Source: Desmodesmus armatus
Lineage: Eukaryota; Chlorophyta; Chlorophyceae; Sphaeropleales; Scenedesmaceae
Reading direction: 5' to 3'
Length of the DNA stretch: 64,000 nucleotides
Assembly (NCBI GenBank): GCA_007449985.2
Contig: VIIQ02000087.1
Location: 248,001 to 312,000 of the forward strand
The notes under the pieces were generated by a model. That model saw only the letters and a program-made list of their open reading frames with translations, had not been told where the DNA came from and searched no databases. This document shows positions 24,965 through 50,468 of the stretch, piece after piece. The position numbers and the translations under genes are program-made. Position 1 is the first letter of the stretch; the number at the start of each line of letters is the position of its first letter.

Positions 24965-26243
24965 GGCCGTGTGAGTGCAGCCATGCAGGGACGTGCTGGG
25001 CCCCTTGTGTCAAGCGGTGATGCAGTCAGCTGGCAGAGCATGTGCTGTGTTGCACTGGCACTCTTTCTAATTGATTCATGGTGTTTGTATACAGTTGTTG
25101 CCATGTCTGAGCGGGCACCAACTGCTTCAGGCAACAGCGCACAGTGTGTGTGTCTGAGCCCTCTCGGCAAAGTTGTGTTGAGTTCAACGCCAGCTATTGC
25201 TCGGCAGCATGTGTTGCATGTACGGCGTCCTTCTTGGTGGTCATGTTTATGTCCTTGTACAGTTCTGGGGATGCATCTGTTCAAACACCCTTCAATTTTT
25301 CCAGCAGTGCAGCCGCATGGCTGGGATTGTTTACTAACATCCAGCTTTACATGATTGCTTTGTTCGACAGCTATCTTGTGCTCTTGACCAGCTACACCAA
25401 AGTGATTGGGCATGGTCTGTTCTGGAGTATAGTTGGCGGTGCTGACTGACTTGCATGGACGTCCTGAGTCAGGATTCCTGACTGACTCGCTTGTGAGGGG
25501 GACCTTTGAGGGGGTGCCTGTAGCTGCAGGGACTGGGGCTGGCTGTCCTTGCAGCCGTCGTGTTTCACGAATCTTATGTTTCAAGCACAAGGTATGCTCA
25601 GCTATGCTGGTGGCCGTCAGTTGAGTGGTAAGCAATGCTTTTATCGGCGTGGTGGGCACGCATTGGTGCGCATGCGTTGGTCTGGTGTGCACTAGCTTGG
25701 TGCCTTTGAGAGTTCCAGGCTGTGAGGCAGTGCATGAGGCTCATTCAAGCCAAGGCAACATGGTAACAACCAGAGCCGTTCATATGCGTCTGTTCGCCAG
25801 CTTGGCAGACACTTCAAAAGAATTAGTCATGGTGACAAAGCCATTTCACACTGCCTTAGTGAGCGTCCAAGTCGGATAGGAATGCAGGCTAAGTTGCAGG
25901 AACGACTGGTCCTCGCAAGTGCGGCCGCAGTTCGTTTCGTGCAGTTTCGCAAGAACGATCGCCCAGTATACTTTGGCTCAGCTCTGCAGCACCTTTGTTG
26001 GAGCTCGAAACAACATCATTTTGAAACCTTCCAATTGATCCAGCCGTGTGTGATACTCTTGACGGCGAAACACAGCGGTTGCTGCAGCAGCTCAGCAGTA
26101 GCAGCAGTCCCGGTCACTCGACCGCTGCAAGCTCTCCTAGCCTGCACATGTCATAGTGTGCAATCCTCTGTTCTTCAAGACAGCCGTAGATCACTTAGCA
26201 GCAGCGGTGCAGCCCTCAGCGGCAGCGGGCACAGCCCGCCACC
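24965..26243. other. intergenic and 5' flank of the RPC2 gene
   Basis: There is no supported coding exon. The last bases before the RPC2 start read CCGCCACCATGG, a strong eukaryotic start context. GCAGCAG-rich sequence just upstream (about 26080-26230) is probably 5' UTR. Confidence 0.55.
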
Positions 26244-40017
<13,774 letters not shown>

Positions 40018-41284
40018 AAAGGATGCTGCAAAATGCATCACACATGTGCACAGCGCTCAGCCAGCTGCGCAGCATGCTGGGTTTGTCAAGGTTCAAATTG
40101 CTGCTTGTCATCAAGTGGGCGTCTCAGCACACCCCTGTTCCAGCACTGCTGGCAGCAGCAGCAGCAGCACGCGCCAGGCTGGCTTATGGTCGCCTGAGCA
40201 TTTCACAGGAGCTTCAAGGTGTCTGTGTCTGTGGTCTGACAACCATATGAATGTCGACCTCACAGCATGCAGACTGTGCATGTATCGTGGGCCTGTATGA
40301 AGCTTGTGCGTTCGATGTGGCAGGTGCAGGCGTAAGGAGTGGGTCCTGTCGGTCCACACCGGGTGATGTGTAGGCCTAAAGCCTCATGTTGGTCACACAT
40401 ATGCACACCACCCAGCCTGTATTCTGATGCTACAACAGCTTGTTATGTTGATGTTGCAGCTGCAAAAGCCACTGCGGTGTGTCCCCTTGCGTTGGGCAGT
40501 GGCGCATCCCCTTGCATCAAGATTCAGGGCCTGCAGCTGCCAAAGCAAGTGTGCTACGCTGCTTGAAGCTGTGTCAGCGCAAACCTGGGCCCTGCTTGCA
40601 ATTGTGATTAGTCGTGCGTGGTCACCCAGGTGACACATTGTAGAGTCACTTGCTGACCTTGTATACTTTGTGTGCGCACTGGGCAGTGCACCACGGGGCA
40701 TGCGGCCGTGGCTGTTGACATGTAAAATGTTGTTCAGCCTGGCAGGTGCACTGCAGTCAGTGCTGGCCTCCAGTCCTTGATATGGAATCGCACCAATGTG
40801 GGCTGGTGTCCGGCAGAGTCTGACTGTGGACTGTGATGTTGTGGGCGCTGTGTAAGCTGTTACAGGATGTGTGTGGGCTGATCCATGACACACTGTGTGG
40901 TCAAACTAGTATGAATTTGCCAACATTGCCGATCCATACATTGCCGATCAGAATGAGGGCACATAAAGCAGTGGCAGTGGCAGTGGCTGGCCGTGCCGAT
41001 GCTGCTGTGGCACACTGCATTGTAAGCAAATTTGGCATCTCCCCAATCAAATGTGCTGTCATGAGAGGATACAAGATCTTGCAACTTGTTACATCACTGA
41101 AAGCCGACAACAAACGCATTGCTGTCAATCACAAAGATACCATGCCTGCCAGGCGTGATTCGTGCTCATGCCTGGCTTGTTGGCCGTCAGCATGCTGCTG
41201 TGCACAGAAGGCGCACTGCAGCAGGCAATGCTCAGCAGCTGTCATGTCAAGCTACAGTCATCATTCATTCTGCACTGTGATTCT
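40018..41284. other. RPC2 3' flank and intergenic
   Basis: A TGTAA at 40721-40725 is a candidate RPC2 poly(A) signal. The outer end of the large inverted repeat begins near 40990. No supported coding exon is seen here. Confidence 0.55.
41089..41093 (-). promoter_or_regulatory. TGTAA poly(A) signal of gene A
   Basis: TGTAA on the minus strand lies about 190 bases past the stop, within a GATGTAAC-type context shared by all four A/B genes. Confidence 0.6.
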
Positions 41285-43823
41285 TCAGTTGGCTGCTGCA
41301 GCCTGGTAGTGCTCATAGTGGTTGTCGTGGTGGTCATTGTGGTGGTGGTCACACACTGCGCAGAAAGCTGACAGCGTGAACACCTCAATGCCGTTCTGCT
41401 GCGCAACGTTATCCCGCCACTGCCACATGCCCATCACCCTTGTTGCCTTGTGTGCCCTGTCATCGTGCCGGACTGCAATGATGGCGTCAGCATCAGTGTA
41501 GGTCACCACAGGAACAATGCGTGCAGGTGGCCAGGCAGAGATGCTTGTGCCGGTGAGGTAGCCTCCGTGGGGGCACTGGGCCAAGGCACAGATGGTGCGG
41601 TTGGCAGTGCTGTGTGAGAGGAGCTGCTGGACCCCTGCCAGCTCAGCAACACCAACGGTCCTGAAGGCGTTATCGCATGTCGCAGGGGTGGTGGCGACCT
41701 GGACATACCAGCAGTGGCCATGGTCCTTGGGGGCTGCCATGTAACCGTGTGGACACAACATCATAGCATGCAGGGGGGGGGGGGGGGTAGGAGAAGCAGA
41801 CACAAGCGTGGGTCAGGCGGCTGCAGTGTGTTTGGTGCAGTGCAGTAAGGGGATGTGGCATGGCAAAAATGCTTAGCTCAGACAGCGGCGTGGCATGCCA
41901 CACATGGAGATGAGCTGACAGCGACTGTGAACAACACGTAGTTCACTCACTGGCTGCAAGTCACCAAAGCAAGCCTAACAGGGACTGCAGTCTAAACCTG
42001 GGACTGCCGCAGCGCATTGCTGCACAGGCTAGCTGGAAAATCTGGAGCCTCTGCCCCTAGCACTGCAGGTTGGGGTGCTCGCCCAGCGGCATTGTGTTCA
42101 GCCTGGTAATCACCTGTTGGGTGGTGTGCAGGCTGCTTGTAGGTAGGCTTGTAGGCAGGCTTGTACTCAGGCTTATAGTCAAGCTGGTAGTCAGACTTGT
42201 ACTCAGGCTGGTAGCCGGGCTGGTAGTCAGACTTGTACTCGGGCTCGTAGGCTGGCTTGTACTCAGGCTTGTACTCAGGCTTGTACTCGGGCTTGTACTC
42301 GGGCTTGTAGTCGGCCTTATACTCAGGCTTGTATGCGGGCTTGTATTCGGGCTGGTAGTCAGACTTGTACTCGGGCTCGTAGGCTGGCTTGTACTCAGGC
42401 TTGTACTCAGGCTTGTACTCGGGCTTGTACTCGGGCTTGTAGTCGGCCTTATACTCAGGCTTGTATGCGGGCTTGTATTCGGGCTGGTAGTCAGACTTGT
42501 ACTCGGGCCGTAGGCAGGCTTGTTCTCAGGGATGTACCTGGGCTGAGGCTGGTAGTCAATGTTGATGACTGTCTGGTGGTAGTCAGGCTGGCGGTTGGCA
42601 GGCTTGTCCTCAGACTTGACATCTGGCTTGACATCAGGCGCAACAACCGACTTGACAGGAGGCTTGTCCTCAGGCTTGACATCAGGCTTGACATCAGGCT
42701 TGACATCAGACTTGTACTTATGCTCGTAGTCTCCTGTCTTGTAGTATTCAGGCTGACGGTAGGCAGGCTTGTTGTCAGACCTGTACTCAGGCCTGTCATC
42801 AAGCTTGTACTCAGGCTGGTAGTTTCCTCCCTTGTAATACTCAGGCTGACGGAAGGCAGGCTTGTAGTAGGGCTTATCAGGCTCGTCAAAAGGCTTGTAC
42901 TCAGGGTCTTCAAAAGGCTTGTACTCAGGGTCTTCAAAAGGCTTGTATTCAGGCTGGTAGTCAGACCTGTATTCAGGCTGGTAGTCTCCTGTCTTGTCAT
43001 ACCAGGCTGACGGTATGCAGGCTTGTATTCGGAATCGTCCTCAGACTCGTAGCCAGACTCGTAGCCAGGCTTGTAGTCAGGCTTGTAGTCAGACTCGTAG
43101 TCGGGCGTGTTGTATCCGGGCTGACGGTAGGCAGGCTTGTAGTCGGAATCGTCCTCAGACTCCTCATGCTTGTAGTCAGGCTTGTAGTCAGGCTTGTAAT
43201 CAGGCTTGTAGTCAGGCTTGTAGTCAGGCTTGTAGTCAGGCTTGTAATCAGGCTTGTAGTCAGGCTTGTAGTCAGGCTTGTAAGACGGTTCGTACTCATG
43301 CTGGGGCTGGTAGTGAGTGGAATGGTTCCCGGCTGGTAGCCAGCTGTGTAGTTGTGGCCTTTGCCAGGCCCGGTTTGGTTGAGGTCTTTGCCAAGCCGGC
43401 ATAGTAGTGCTTGGGGTCAGGTTTGTAGTCATCCTCGCTGTCATCATCATCATGACGGTCTGGCTTTTTGGTGTAGGTGTGGCGTCTGTTCTGTGGCTGT
43501 GGCGGCGCCTGTACTTGCTGGTGCTAACGTCCTGCTTGCTTGCCACAGTGCTCAGGCCTGCAGACAACAAATGGTGAGCAGACACAATAGGAATCAGTCA
43601 GCTTGTGGTGACCCCTCACGTCACACCTTTTCACATCGTGATGTCACCTACATACGTTGCAAATGACCCTGTGTTGCGAGTGATGATGACCAGCAGGGCA
43701 AGCAGCGCACAGCTGCAGTGAAGTAACATTCCTGTCCTGGCGCTCACCTTCCGCCTGACAGCTGACCGCACTCAAGCATATCGCCACTGCCAAAGCTACC
43801 GCCGCGAAATGCCAGGCACGCAT
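41285..43823 (-). pseudogene. secreted Tyr/Pro-repeat protein A, left copy (disrupted)
   Basis: Exons by homology to the right copy are complement(41285..41745), complement(42114..43557) and complement(43748..43823). Exon 1 encodes a signal peptide (MRAWHFAAVALAVAICLSAV). Exon 2 encodes YKPDYKP repeats; exon 3 the Cys/His-rich domain ending CDHHHNDHHDNHYEHY. Disruptions: exon 2 is one base out of phase, with indels near RRRHSH, after AYRQPG (about 43005) and at PAYGP (about 42509). The position before exon 3 reads ACACG where the relatives have an AG acceptor. The C-terminal exon itself is open and the same length (461) as in the intact copy. A pseudogene is likely, since the lost AG is a substitution and not a homopolymer slip. 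Confidence 0.75.
42241..42504 (-). repeat. 132-bp tandem duplication in the Tyr/Pro coding repeat
   Basis: GGGCTCGTAGGCTGGCTTGT begins at 42241 and again at 42373 with near-identical sequence between. The unit is 132 bases, or 44 codons of YKPEYKP-type repeat, so frame is kept. Confidence 0.85.
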
Positions 43824-44689
43824 CTTGTCAACAGCTGCACCTGCGCACAAGCAGCCACCCGCAACGGTCGTATGTTAGTGCACCGTAAAGCTGCTTACGC
43901 TGCAACACATGCATCACTGCAAGCCAAACGCAAGTGGCTGCAGAATCGCACGGCTGACAGGCGACTGCAGCGCTAAGGTGAGCTGTACTGCGTTTCGGCA
44001 GCAACCCGGACTACTCTGTAAATAGCAACTATGTCAATTTTGCTCTGACATTGCAAGCATAGAAATGCAAGCAATTGCATACCTTGTTGCCCAGCTGCCG
44101 GCTTGTGTTTGTGGCGGGAAAGTAGGGGTGGGAGTGAAGGAGGAAGAAGGCCGAGACAGGATGTTAATGGCGACTGGGGCCGTTGGTCCAGTCAACAGTT
44201 GGAAGCAACGGAATGCCAAGCGGATAGCCAAACCCTAGGGTTTGCCTTCAGTGCGTTGTCGCTTTGCCAGCTATGTCTCGAGCAGCTCCTCCAGTTCAAA
44301 CCATCATCAGCATCTCTGCCCACCTGTGAAGTATTGCAGCTATAGTAGCTACTACAGCGTCACAGTACAGCGCCGGCGCCCATTTACTTTTCCAGGTAGC
44401 TACCTGTCCCCTGTTCCACATATTCATTGTGTTCCGTGGCAGCTATATCTCGCTCTATACAAAGCATTACTCTCTGAGTAGCATGAGGCCGCTCCCTACC
44501 CGTAGTGTGATGGCACAGTTCGCTTGCTTGATGAGCTTACTTCAGCATATGTATGCATTTAATCTGCTTCATCTCGCTCAACGACATGTTTGAGGCCCTC
44601 ACAAGCTCCCTGGTGCTCTTACATCAAGCTCAGAGAAACAAGCGTTGCGGGTGGCTGCTTGCTCGCAGGTGCACCGGTGACAGGACAAG
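43824..44689. promoter_or_regulatory. divergent promoter of genes A and B, left arm
   Basis: 866 bases separate the start codons. It carries the palindrome CAAACCCTAGGGTTTG at 44229-44244. A GCGGGTGGCTGCTTG(C/T) motif precedes both starts in both arms. Confidence 0.6.
44229..44244. promoter_or_regulatory. palindromic telo-box
   Basis: CAAACCCTAGGGTTTG is two head-to-head AAACCCTA telo-boxes, a plant promoter element bound by Myb/TRB-type factors. The same palindrome occurs in the right-arm promoter. Confidence 0.6.
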
Positions 44690-46241
44690 ATGCGTGCTTT
44701 TCATTTTGTGGTGGTGACTTTGGCAGTGACAGTATGTTTGAGTGCCGTCAGCTGCCAGGCGGAAGGTGAGCGCCGGGCCAGCCTGGCTCCATCGATTGCA
44801 CCAACTTTGTTGCAGCTGCGCCGTTCCCCTTGCGTTGCTCACGCAGCAGAGTACATTGATGTTGCAGCAGTTAAAGTACCAAGCATGCGAAAAGGCATCC
44901 CGTTAGTTGTCGACGTGAAGCTGGCAGTAACTGCTTCTGTCTGTCTGCCCACCCCCTGTTGGCCCTGCAGGCAGTCCCGCTGCTCCCCTCACCAAGCCTA
45001 ACGACAAGTCAGACAAGCCCCTCGACAACGGCAAGGTCCCCAACGCCATCACCACCAAGCCTGTTGACGTCAAGGCTGCACCCACGACTGACATCAAGGC
45101 TGACACCAACACCAAGGATGCCAAGGCACCCACAGACAAGCCTGCTGCCCGCACAACTGACTTCCCGGCTGACAGCGAGACCTACTACCGCGAGTATGAG
45201 CCTGAGTACAGGTCTGCCTACGAGCCTGAGTACAGGTTCGAGTACAAGCCTGCCTACCGCCAGCCAGAGTACTACAAGACAGGAGACTACCAGCCTGAGT
45301 ACAAGTCTGACTACAAGCCCGCCTACCAGCTGAGTACTATCAGTCTGCTGACTACCAGCCCACACACAAGCCGACAAGCTACGGCCACAATGACTATGGT
45401 GAGTGCCCAGGGGGCAGTGGGGTGGGTTGAGCCTGCATGGCAGACACTCAGTGCGCTGTCCCTGTCGTATAGTTTCAGGCCCCCACCACAGCTGGTACAT
45501 ACAACTGTCTCAGCTTCCAACCACTTTCTGTCTCAGCAAACGCCCTCTCTGAGCATGAACAGCAGTGAATTGCAGCTGGACTGCAGTCCTCACGCAGCTT
45601 AGTAAGCTCCCAACCACCAGTGCAGTGTGCAGAGAGCGCATGCACAGCCAAGCTGCCGTGACACAATGCAGCTCATGGCCTGACTCCTGCTGGTGTCTGC
45701 CTGCCCTGCCCCCCTGCATGCTGTTGTGTCTGCAGGTTATGCCGCCAAAGACCATGGCCGTTGCTGGTTTGTCCAGGCAGAGGAAGTGCAGCAGTCATGC
45801 GGAGATGCGTTCAGGGCCGTTGGGGTTGATAACCTGGCTAAGCCCCAGCAGATCCTGTCAAACATCTTAGCCAACGAGACCATCTGTGCCGTGGCCGAGT
45901 GCCCCCACGGAGGCTACCTCACCGGCACAAGCATCTCTGCCTGGCCACCAGCATGGATTGTGCCTGTGGTGACCTACACTGATGCTGACGCCATCATTGC
46001 AGCACGGCCTGACACAGTGCAGAAGGCAACAAAGGTGATGGGCATGTGGCAGTGGGTCTGGAGGAACAACGGCATTCCAGCTGCAATTCAGCAAGTGGGC
46101 AACCCAACAGATGCAACACGCGCACGCTGTCAGCTTTCTGCGCAGTGTGTGACCACCACCACAATGACCACCACGACAACCACTATGAGCACTACCAGGC
46201 TGCAGCAGCCAACTGAACCACAGCACACAATGAATGAATGA
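44690..46241 (+). pseudogene. secreted Tyr/Pro-repeat protein B, left copy (two one-base deletions)
   Basis: Exons by homology are join(44690..44765, 44971..45398, 45736..46241). Exon 1 is a signal peptide (MRAFHFVVVTLAVTVCLSAV). Exon 2 starts GSPAAPLTKPNDKSDKP and continues into YEPEYRS and YKPAYRQPEYYKTGDYQPEY repeats. Exon 3 is the Cys/His-rich domain. Compared with the intact right copy, a C is missing near 45329 (CAGCCTGAG became CAGCTGAG). Another C is missing near 46115 (GCAACCACGCG became GCAACACGCG). The second converts the normal FCAVCDHHHNDHHDNHYEHY tail into a Thr-rich one ending at 46241 instead of 46216. The two lesions could be decay or sequencing errors. Confidence 0.75.
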
Positions 46242-46427
46242 TCCAATGTCACAGCCGCTCCAGCGGCCAGTTTGACATGACAGCTGCTGAGCACTGCCTG
46301 CTGCAGTGCGCCTTCTGTGCACAACAGCATGTTGCCAGCCAGCAAGCCAGGCATGAACACCAATCACGCCTGGTAGGCAGTGTTTGATGGTATTGACAAC
46401 AGTTGTTTTGCTGTCGGCTTTCAATGA

Positions 46428-46432
46428 TGTAA
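46428..46432 (+). promoter_or_regulatory. TGTAA poly(A) signal of gene B
   Basis: TGTAA in the context TCAATGATGTAAC lies about 210 bases after the ancestral stop. Confidence 0.6.
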
Positions 46433-49400
46433 CACATGTGTATTGTCATGCGGCATCACCAGCATGTTTGGCAGAGGGATGTTACACTTGCTTGAAATGC
46501 GGTGTGCAACAGCAGCGTATGCCAGGGCCAGCTACTGGCTGACTGACTGATTGTGCTACTAGCAGTGCTGCTTTACATGCCCATGACATGGGCATTCTTG
46601 AACAATTCAAGACTCCAACTGCATCTTGAGACAAATTGACACATCTGTGACAGCTTTTACAGCACTCACAATCCCACAGTCAAACTGAAGTAACCTCAGT
46701 CACATCACACATTTGTGGGGTTGCACTTGAAAGGAGCTCACACTGACTACAGTGCACCTGCCAGAGTGACTCACTGAGTGGCACCAGACCTCCAGTTGTA
46801 TGACAAGCACAGCTGCACACCATATGTGATCATCACACGGTATGAAACATGCATTGAAGCACATGGATGTGGGTGACTGTCATCCCCAGTGTGGAAGCTG
46901 CGACGCTGTTGCAAGCTAGCTTAAGCAGCATTCAGTGACAAGCTGGGCGCAACAGATTCAGGCCTCCAGGTGGATGCAAAAGTGCAACGACATGTACATC
47001 CACCCAGCATTGCCACCGTGGCACAAGGGGGTGCACCTGGGCGCCTTTCGCAGCTGCAGCGTCGTAACTGGCAAGCTTTCCCAGCATTTTTATTGCAGGG
47101 TGATTGTGTTTGTCCCTGGCAGGAGCTTTTAGCGCAAGTTGCGCCTTTGGTATGGACGCATGCAGCTGGCAAGCTGGCGGTTGATGCTCGCAGCGTACGC
47201 ATACATGTGTTTGCGCATGCGCAGGTGTATAACTGCGTAAGGCACGTGGTAATAAAATGTAGCAGCGAGCTGTCATACCAGCTGTCATACCAGCCGGTCA
47301 CCCAATCTGAAAAGTGTTTCGCGCTGAAGGTGCCCCAGCGCATCCCCAGCGATTGTAGACTGTAGGGATGGTGTGAGGGACTGCCATCTCATGCAGTCTG
47401 GGCGATAGCAAGAATCTGTCACAAGCCGCCTGCAAGACAGCAACAGGCTGTCATTTGCGACACCTCGGGCGAGTATGGCACGCACGGCCGCCCCCAGAAC
47501 CAGCAGTTCCATATGGTCGGCGCAAAGCACTGCCGTGCCGGCAAGCACAGGTGCGTGCCTGAATATGCACGCACATTCCGGCACGCACCGATATCATCCG
47601 GTACTGGCTGTGAACCCGACGAGCCGACAATTTTGATATCGAATTCTATTGATGTATGCGCAAAGCTTGCGTTACTAGCGACGCTTTGGTCCGCCTCATT
47701 CAGTGGTCGAAACAAGCAGGCTATCTCGAAGCTGCACCGACTGGCACATAAGCGACACGAGGCACAGTCGTATCCCCGATTCGCCAAAAGCAGTGTTGTG
47801 AGAAACGGTGAAAGCTACCGCTGAATATGCCATAAGGCTCGCAACCGACGCCCAACCGACCTACCTCACGCTGGCGCATGTGAATCCTCACCTCGCATGA
47901 CAAGGCTTTTCCCATTCTGCTCTGCAAGAGCTGGCCAGCCAATCCTAAGTAGTGGCATGGCACACCTCAGGCAAAGAACCCGACTTATCACCAACATGGC
48001 CAGTACTCTCCACCAGTTGAAGAAGGGGGATGGTGAGATACGTGATGTAGCAATGCAAGTGACGATACAGTATCAACGTTGTATGTTGTTATCAAACCTA
48101 TTACTCACTGGTAGAAGAAAAGAAGAAAAGGGAGAGTGGCCATGCCTGCACAGCACAGCTGCGCCCAGCTGCAGCTGGCACCATGGACGCAGGTGTCCCC
48201 CACCCCACCCCATCAATGCAAGCTACACACACCACATGCTGGTTGCGCACCACAACATATTTCCCTTGGGCCCTCGGGTGGTCCCCATATACCCCCCCTG
48301 ATATATGCCGTATCCCCCTCGGGCTGCGCAAAACCCGAGATAACTACTACATATTGACTTGCACACCCTCCCTCCAAAACAGACCCGACAGCATGGTTCA
48401 ATGGGACTGATTGTTCACCTGTTCATTTGCAACCACCACAGCAACGCATCACCTGATGTAGTGCCAATTGCAAGTGGAAACACCAGGGCGACGTCAGCAG
48501 CGTCGACAGCGACAGTTGTGACTCATTGCAAGCATGCTTGTAGCCTAATGTTGTGGCACCACTATCCACTGTGGCTGGGATTGGAGCCGTTGCAGGCAGA
48601 AGCTAGCCGCTTGCCTGAGGCAAAAGCTAGCTTGCAACAACGTCGCAGCTTCCACAGTCACCCAGATCCATGTGCTTCAATGCATGTTTCATACAATGAC
48701 ATATGGTGTGCAGCGCTGTGCTTGTCATACAACTGGAGGTGTGGCTTTGGGTCACTCTGGCAGGTGCACTATAGAACGGCTGGCGCCAGAGGCGACAGTA
48801 CTGCATCGACCTCCTTATAAGCCAGGCTGGTGCTGTGTAGTGTTTGCAGGTGTTGGTTATTCGTTACACTTTTTTTGTGTGGCAGGCAAATTTGGTCTTG
48901 TTTGGCACCATCTGCTGACAGGGAGGCACAAACTGCAGACAGCAACAGCACATATATGTGGGGATGTACCCCTCCCCCCCAGCAGTAGCACCACAGTTCG
49001 TTCAGGTTGGAGCTTTACCGCTCCTGCACGGACCGTGTATACTGTAATTCTGATTGTTAACGCCACGTATCTTGCGTGCAGCAGCGTGCGTGCCGGACAC
49101 CCCTGTTGGCGTTGCCACAAGGTGATCACGAAGCCTCATTAGCATGGCTGCTGCCGTTTCATTTGCAAATCCCACAAGCTCGACCGATGCCATGCAATTG
49201 AATACTATACTGCTGCACTTGCCAACGCCAAACGGTCTGAGATGATCAGCAGATCCGTATGTGACACTTGACACTGTCAAGTTGAAAGTGTGTGTGACAC
49301 TTGCCCCTGCTGACAGACGTTCTAGTAGTTGTGCCTCATTTCTAGAACGTCCACTTCTCTGTGGCCTACTTCATACCAGGACCCATACCATGATGGTCAA

Positions 49401-49940
49401 TGTACATCATCACGTCATCCCCAGCCAGCATGCCTTACGACAGTGTCGGCCTTTTTTCAACACTACTGGGGCGACAACAGGACATTTGAAGCAGCTCATG
49501 GGTAGTCAGGATCGCATCCTGGAGTTTGTACTGCTAGGCCAGTGGCTTTCGCGGGGCGGCCTTTGGTGCACGTTTTGGTCAGTGGGAAATGATCTGCGGC
49601 ACATTTTAAAACTTTTGTCATGCGGGATTTTGGAACGGATGTCAGGCTGTCTCTAACCATTTCAGGTCCGCGCAGGTTGGCATCGGTAGTCTTTCAGCAA
49701 GGTTTCACAACATTATTATCCATGTGTTGAAACGGGAACTGCGCAGACTTGTCTGGCAACGCCGATTTTTCACCCGTGTTGTGACTTACTGCTTCTCCTG
49801 GGGGTGAAGGACCGCCGCATCCCCATCTCCCTCCAGGGGAGGTCGATGCAATATAGTCAGTGTCAGCTCCTTTTCAATGGAACCCCAAAGGTGTGTGATG
49901 TGACTGTGGTTACTGCAGTTTGACTGTGGGATCGTGAGCC

Positions 49941-50024
49941 TCATAAGCTGTCACAGATGTAATGGCTTCATAAGCTGTCACAGATAAGCGGCTGCATAAG
50001 CTGTCACATATGTAATGGCTTCAT
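49941..50024 (+). repeat. three tandem copies of a ~27-bp unit
   Basis: CATAAGCTGTCACAGATGTA and variants occur three times in a row. The left arm has a single related motif near 46645, so this is a local expansion in one arm. Confidence 0.8.
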
Positions 50025-50236
50025 CTCAACCCTGACCTCAACATGCAGTTGCAGTCTTGAATTGTGTTCAACAATGCCCAAGTCAAAGGGCATGTAAAGC
50101 AGTGCTGCTAGTAGCACAATCAGTCAGTCAGCCAGTAGCTGGCCCTGGCATACGCTGCTGTTGCACACCGCATTTCAAGCAGTGTAACATCCCTTTGCCA
50201 AACATGCTGGCAATGCCGCATGACAAGAAAAGTTGG

Positions 50237-50241
50237 TTACA
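50237..50241 (-). promoter_or_regulatory. TGTAA poly(A) signal of gene B'
   Basis: TGTAA on the minus strand, about 228 bases beyond the stop, in the context TCAGTGATGTAAC. Confidence 0.6.
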
Positions 50242-50468
50242 TCACTGAAAGCCGACAGCAAAACAACTGTTGTCAATACCATCAAACACTGCCCGCCAGG
50301 TGTGATTGGTGTTCAAGCCTGGCTTGCTGGCCGTCAACATGCTGTTGTGCACAAAGGGCGCACTGCAGCAGGCAGTGCTCATGTCAGCAGCTGTCATGTC
50401 AAACTGGCCGCCGGAGCGGCTGTGACCGTCGATTGAAGTTCAATCATTCATTCATTCTGTGCTGCGAT

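Larger units (their letters stand above)
40990..46730. repeat. left arm of large inverted repeat (genes A and B)
   Basis: Read on the opposite strand, this segment matches about 49885-55580 in gene content, order, introns and flanks. The outer boundary is supported by GATGCTGCTGTGGCA at both ends. The inner boundary is supported by TCACATCACACA...TGTGGGG against CCCC...TGTGTGATGTGA. Confidence 0.85.
46242..50468. other. inner flanks and spacer of the inverted repeat
   Basis: The segments 46242-46730 and 49885-50468 are the inner ends of the two arms (3' flanks of B genes). The unique spacer, about 46731-49884, has no exon I can support. It holds AT-richer stretches, a 10-bp inverted repeat GACGTTCTAG/CTAGAACGTC (49316-49351) and short unsupported ORFs such as 49261-49656. 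Confidence 0.6.

Noticed and set aside
42131..43300. CRISPR-like regularly spaced short repeats
   Set aside because: The short repeats are coding YKPD/YKPE units with no constant spacer, in an intron-containing eukaryotic gene.
42070..43404. Plus-strand ORFs of LVLRLV or QACSQA repeats
   Set aside because: Out-of-frame or opposite-strand readings of the Tyr/Pro repeat of left gene A; they lack a signal peptide and relatives.
47625..47650. GATATCGAATTC resembling a cloning-vector polylinker
   Set aside because: Only 12 bases match and the flanks do not continue as vector sequence; likely chance.
49261..49656. 131-codon ORF in the inverted-repeat spacer
   Set aside because: No family resemblance, no repeat copy, no signal peptide; composition like flanking non-coding DNA.
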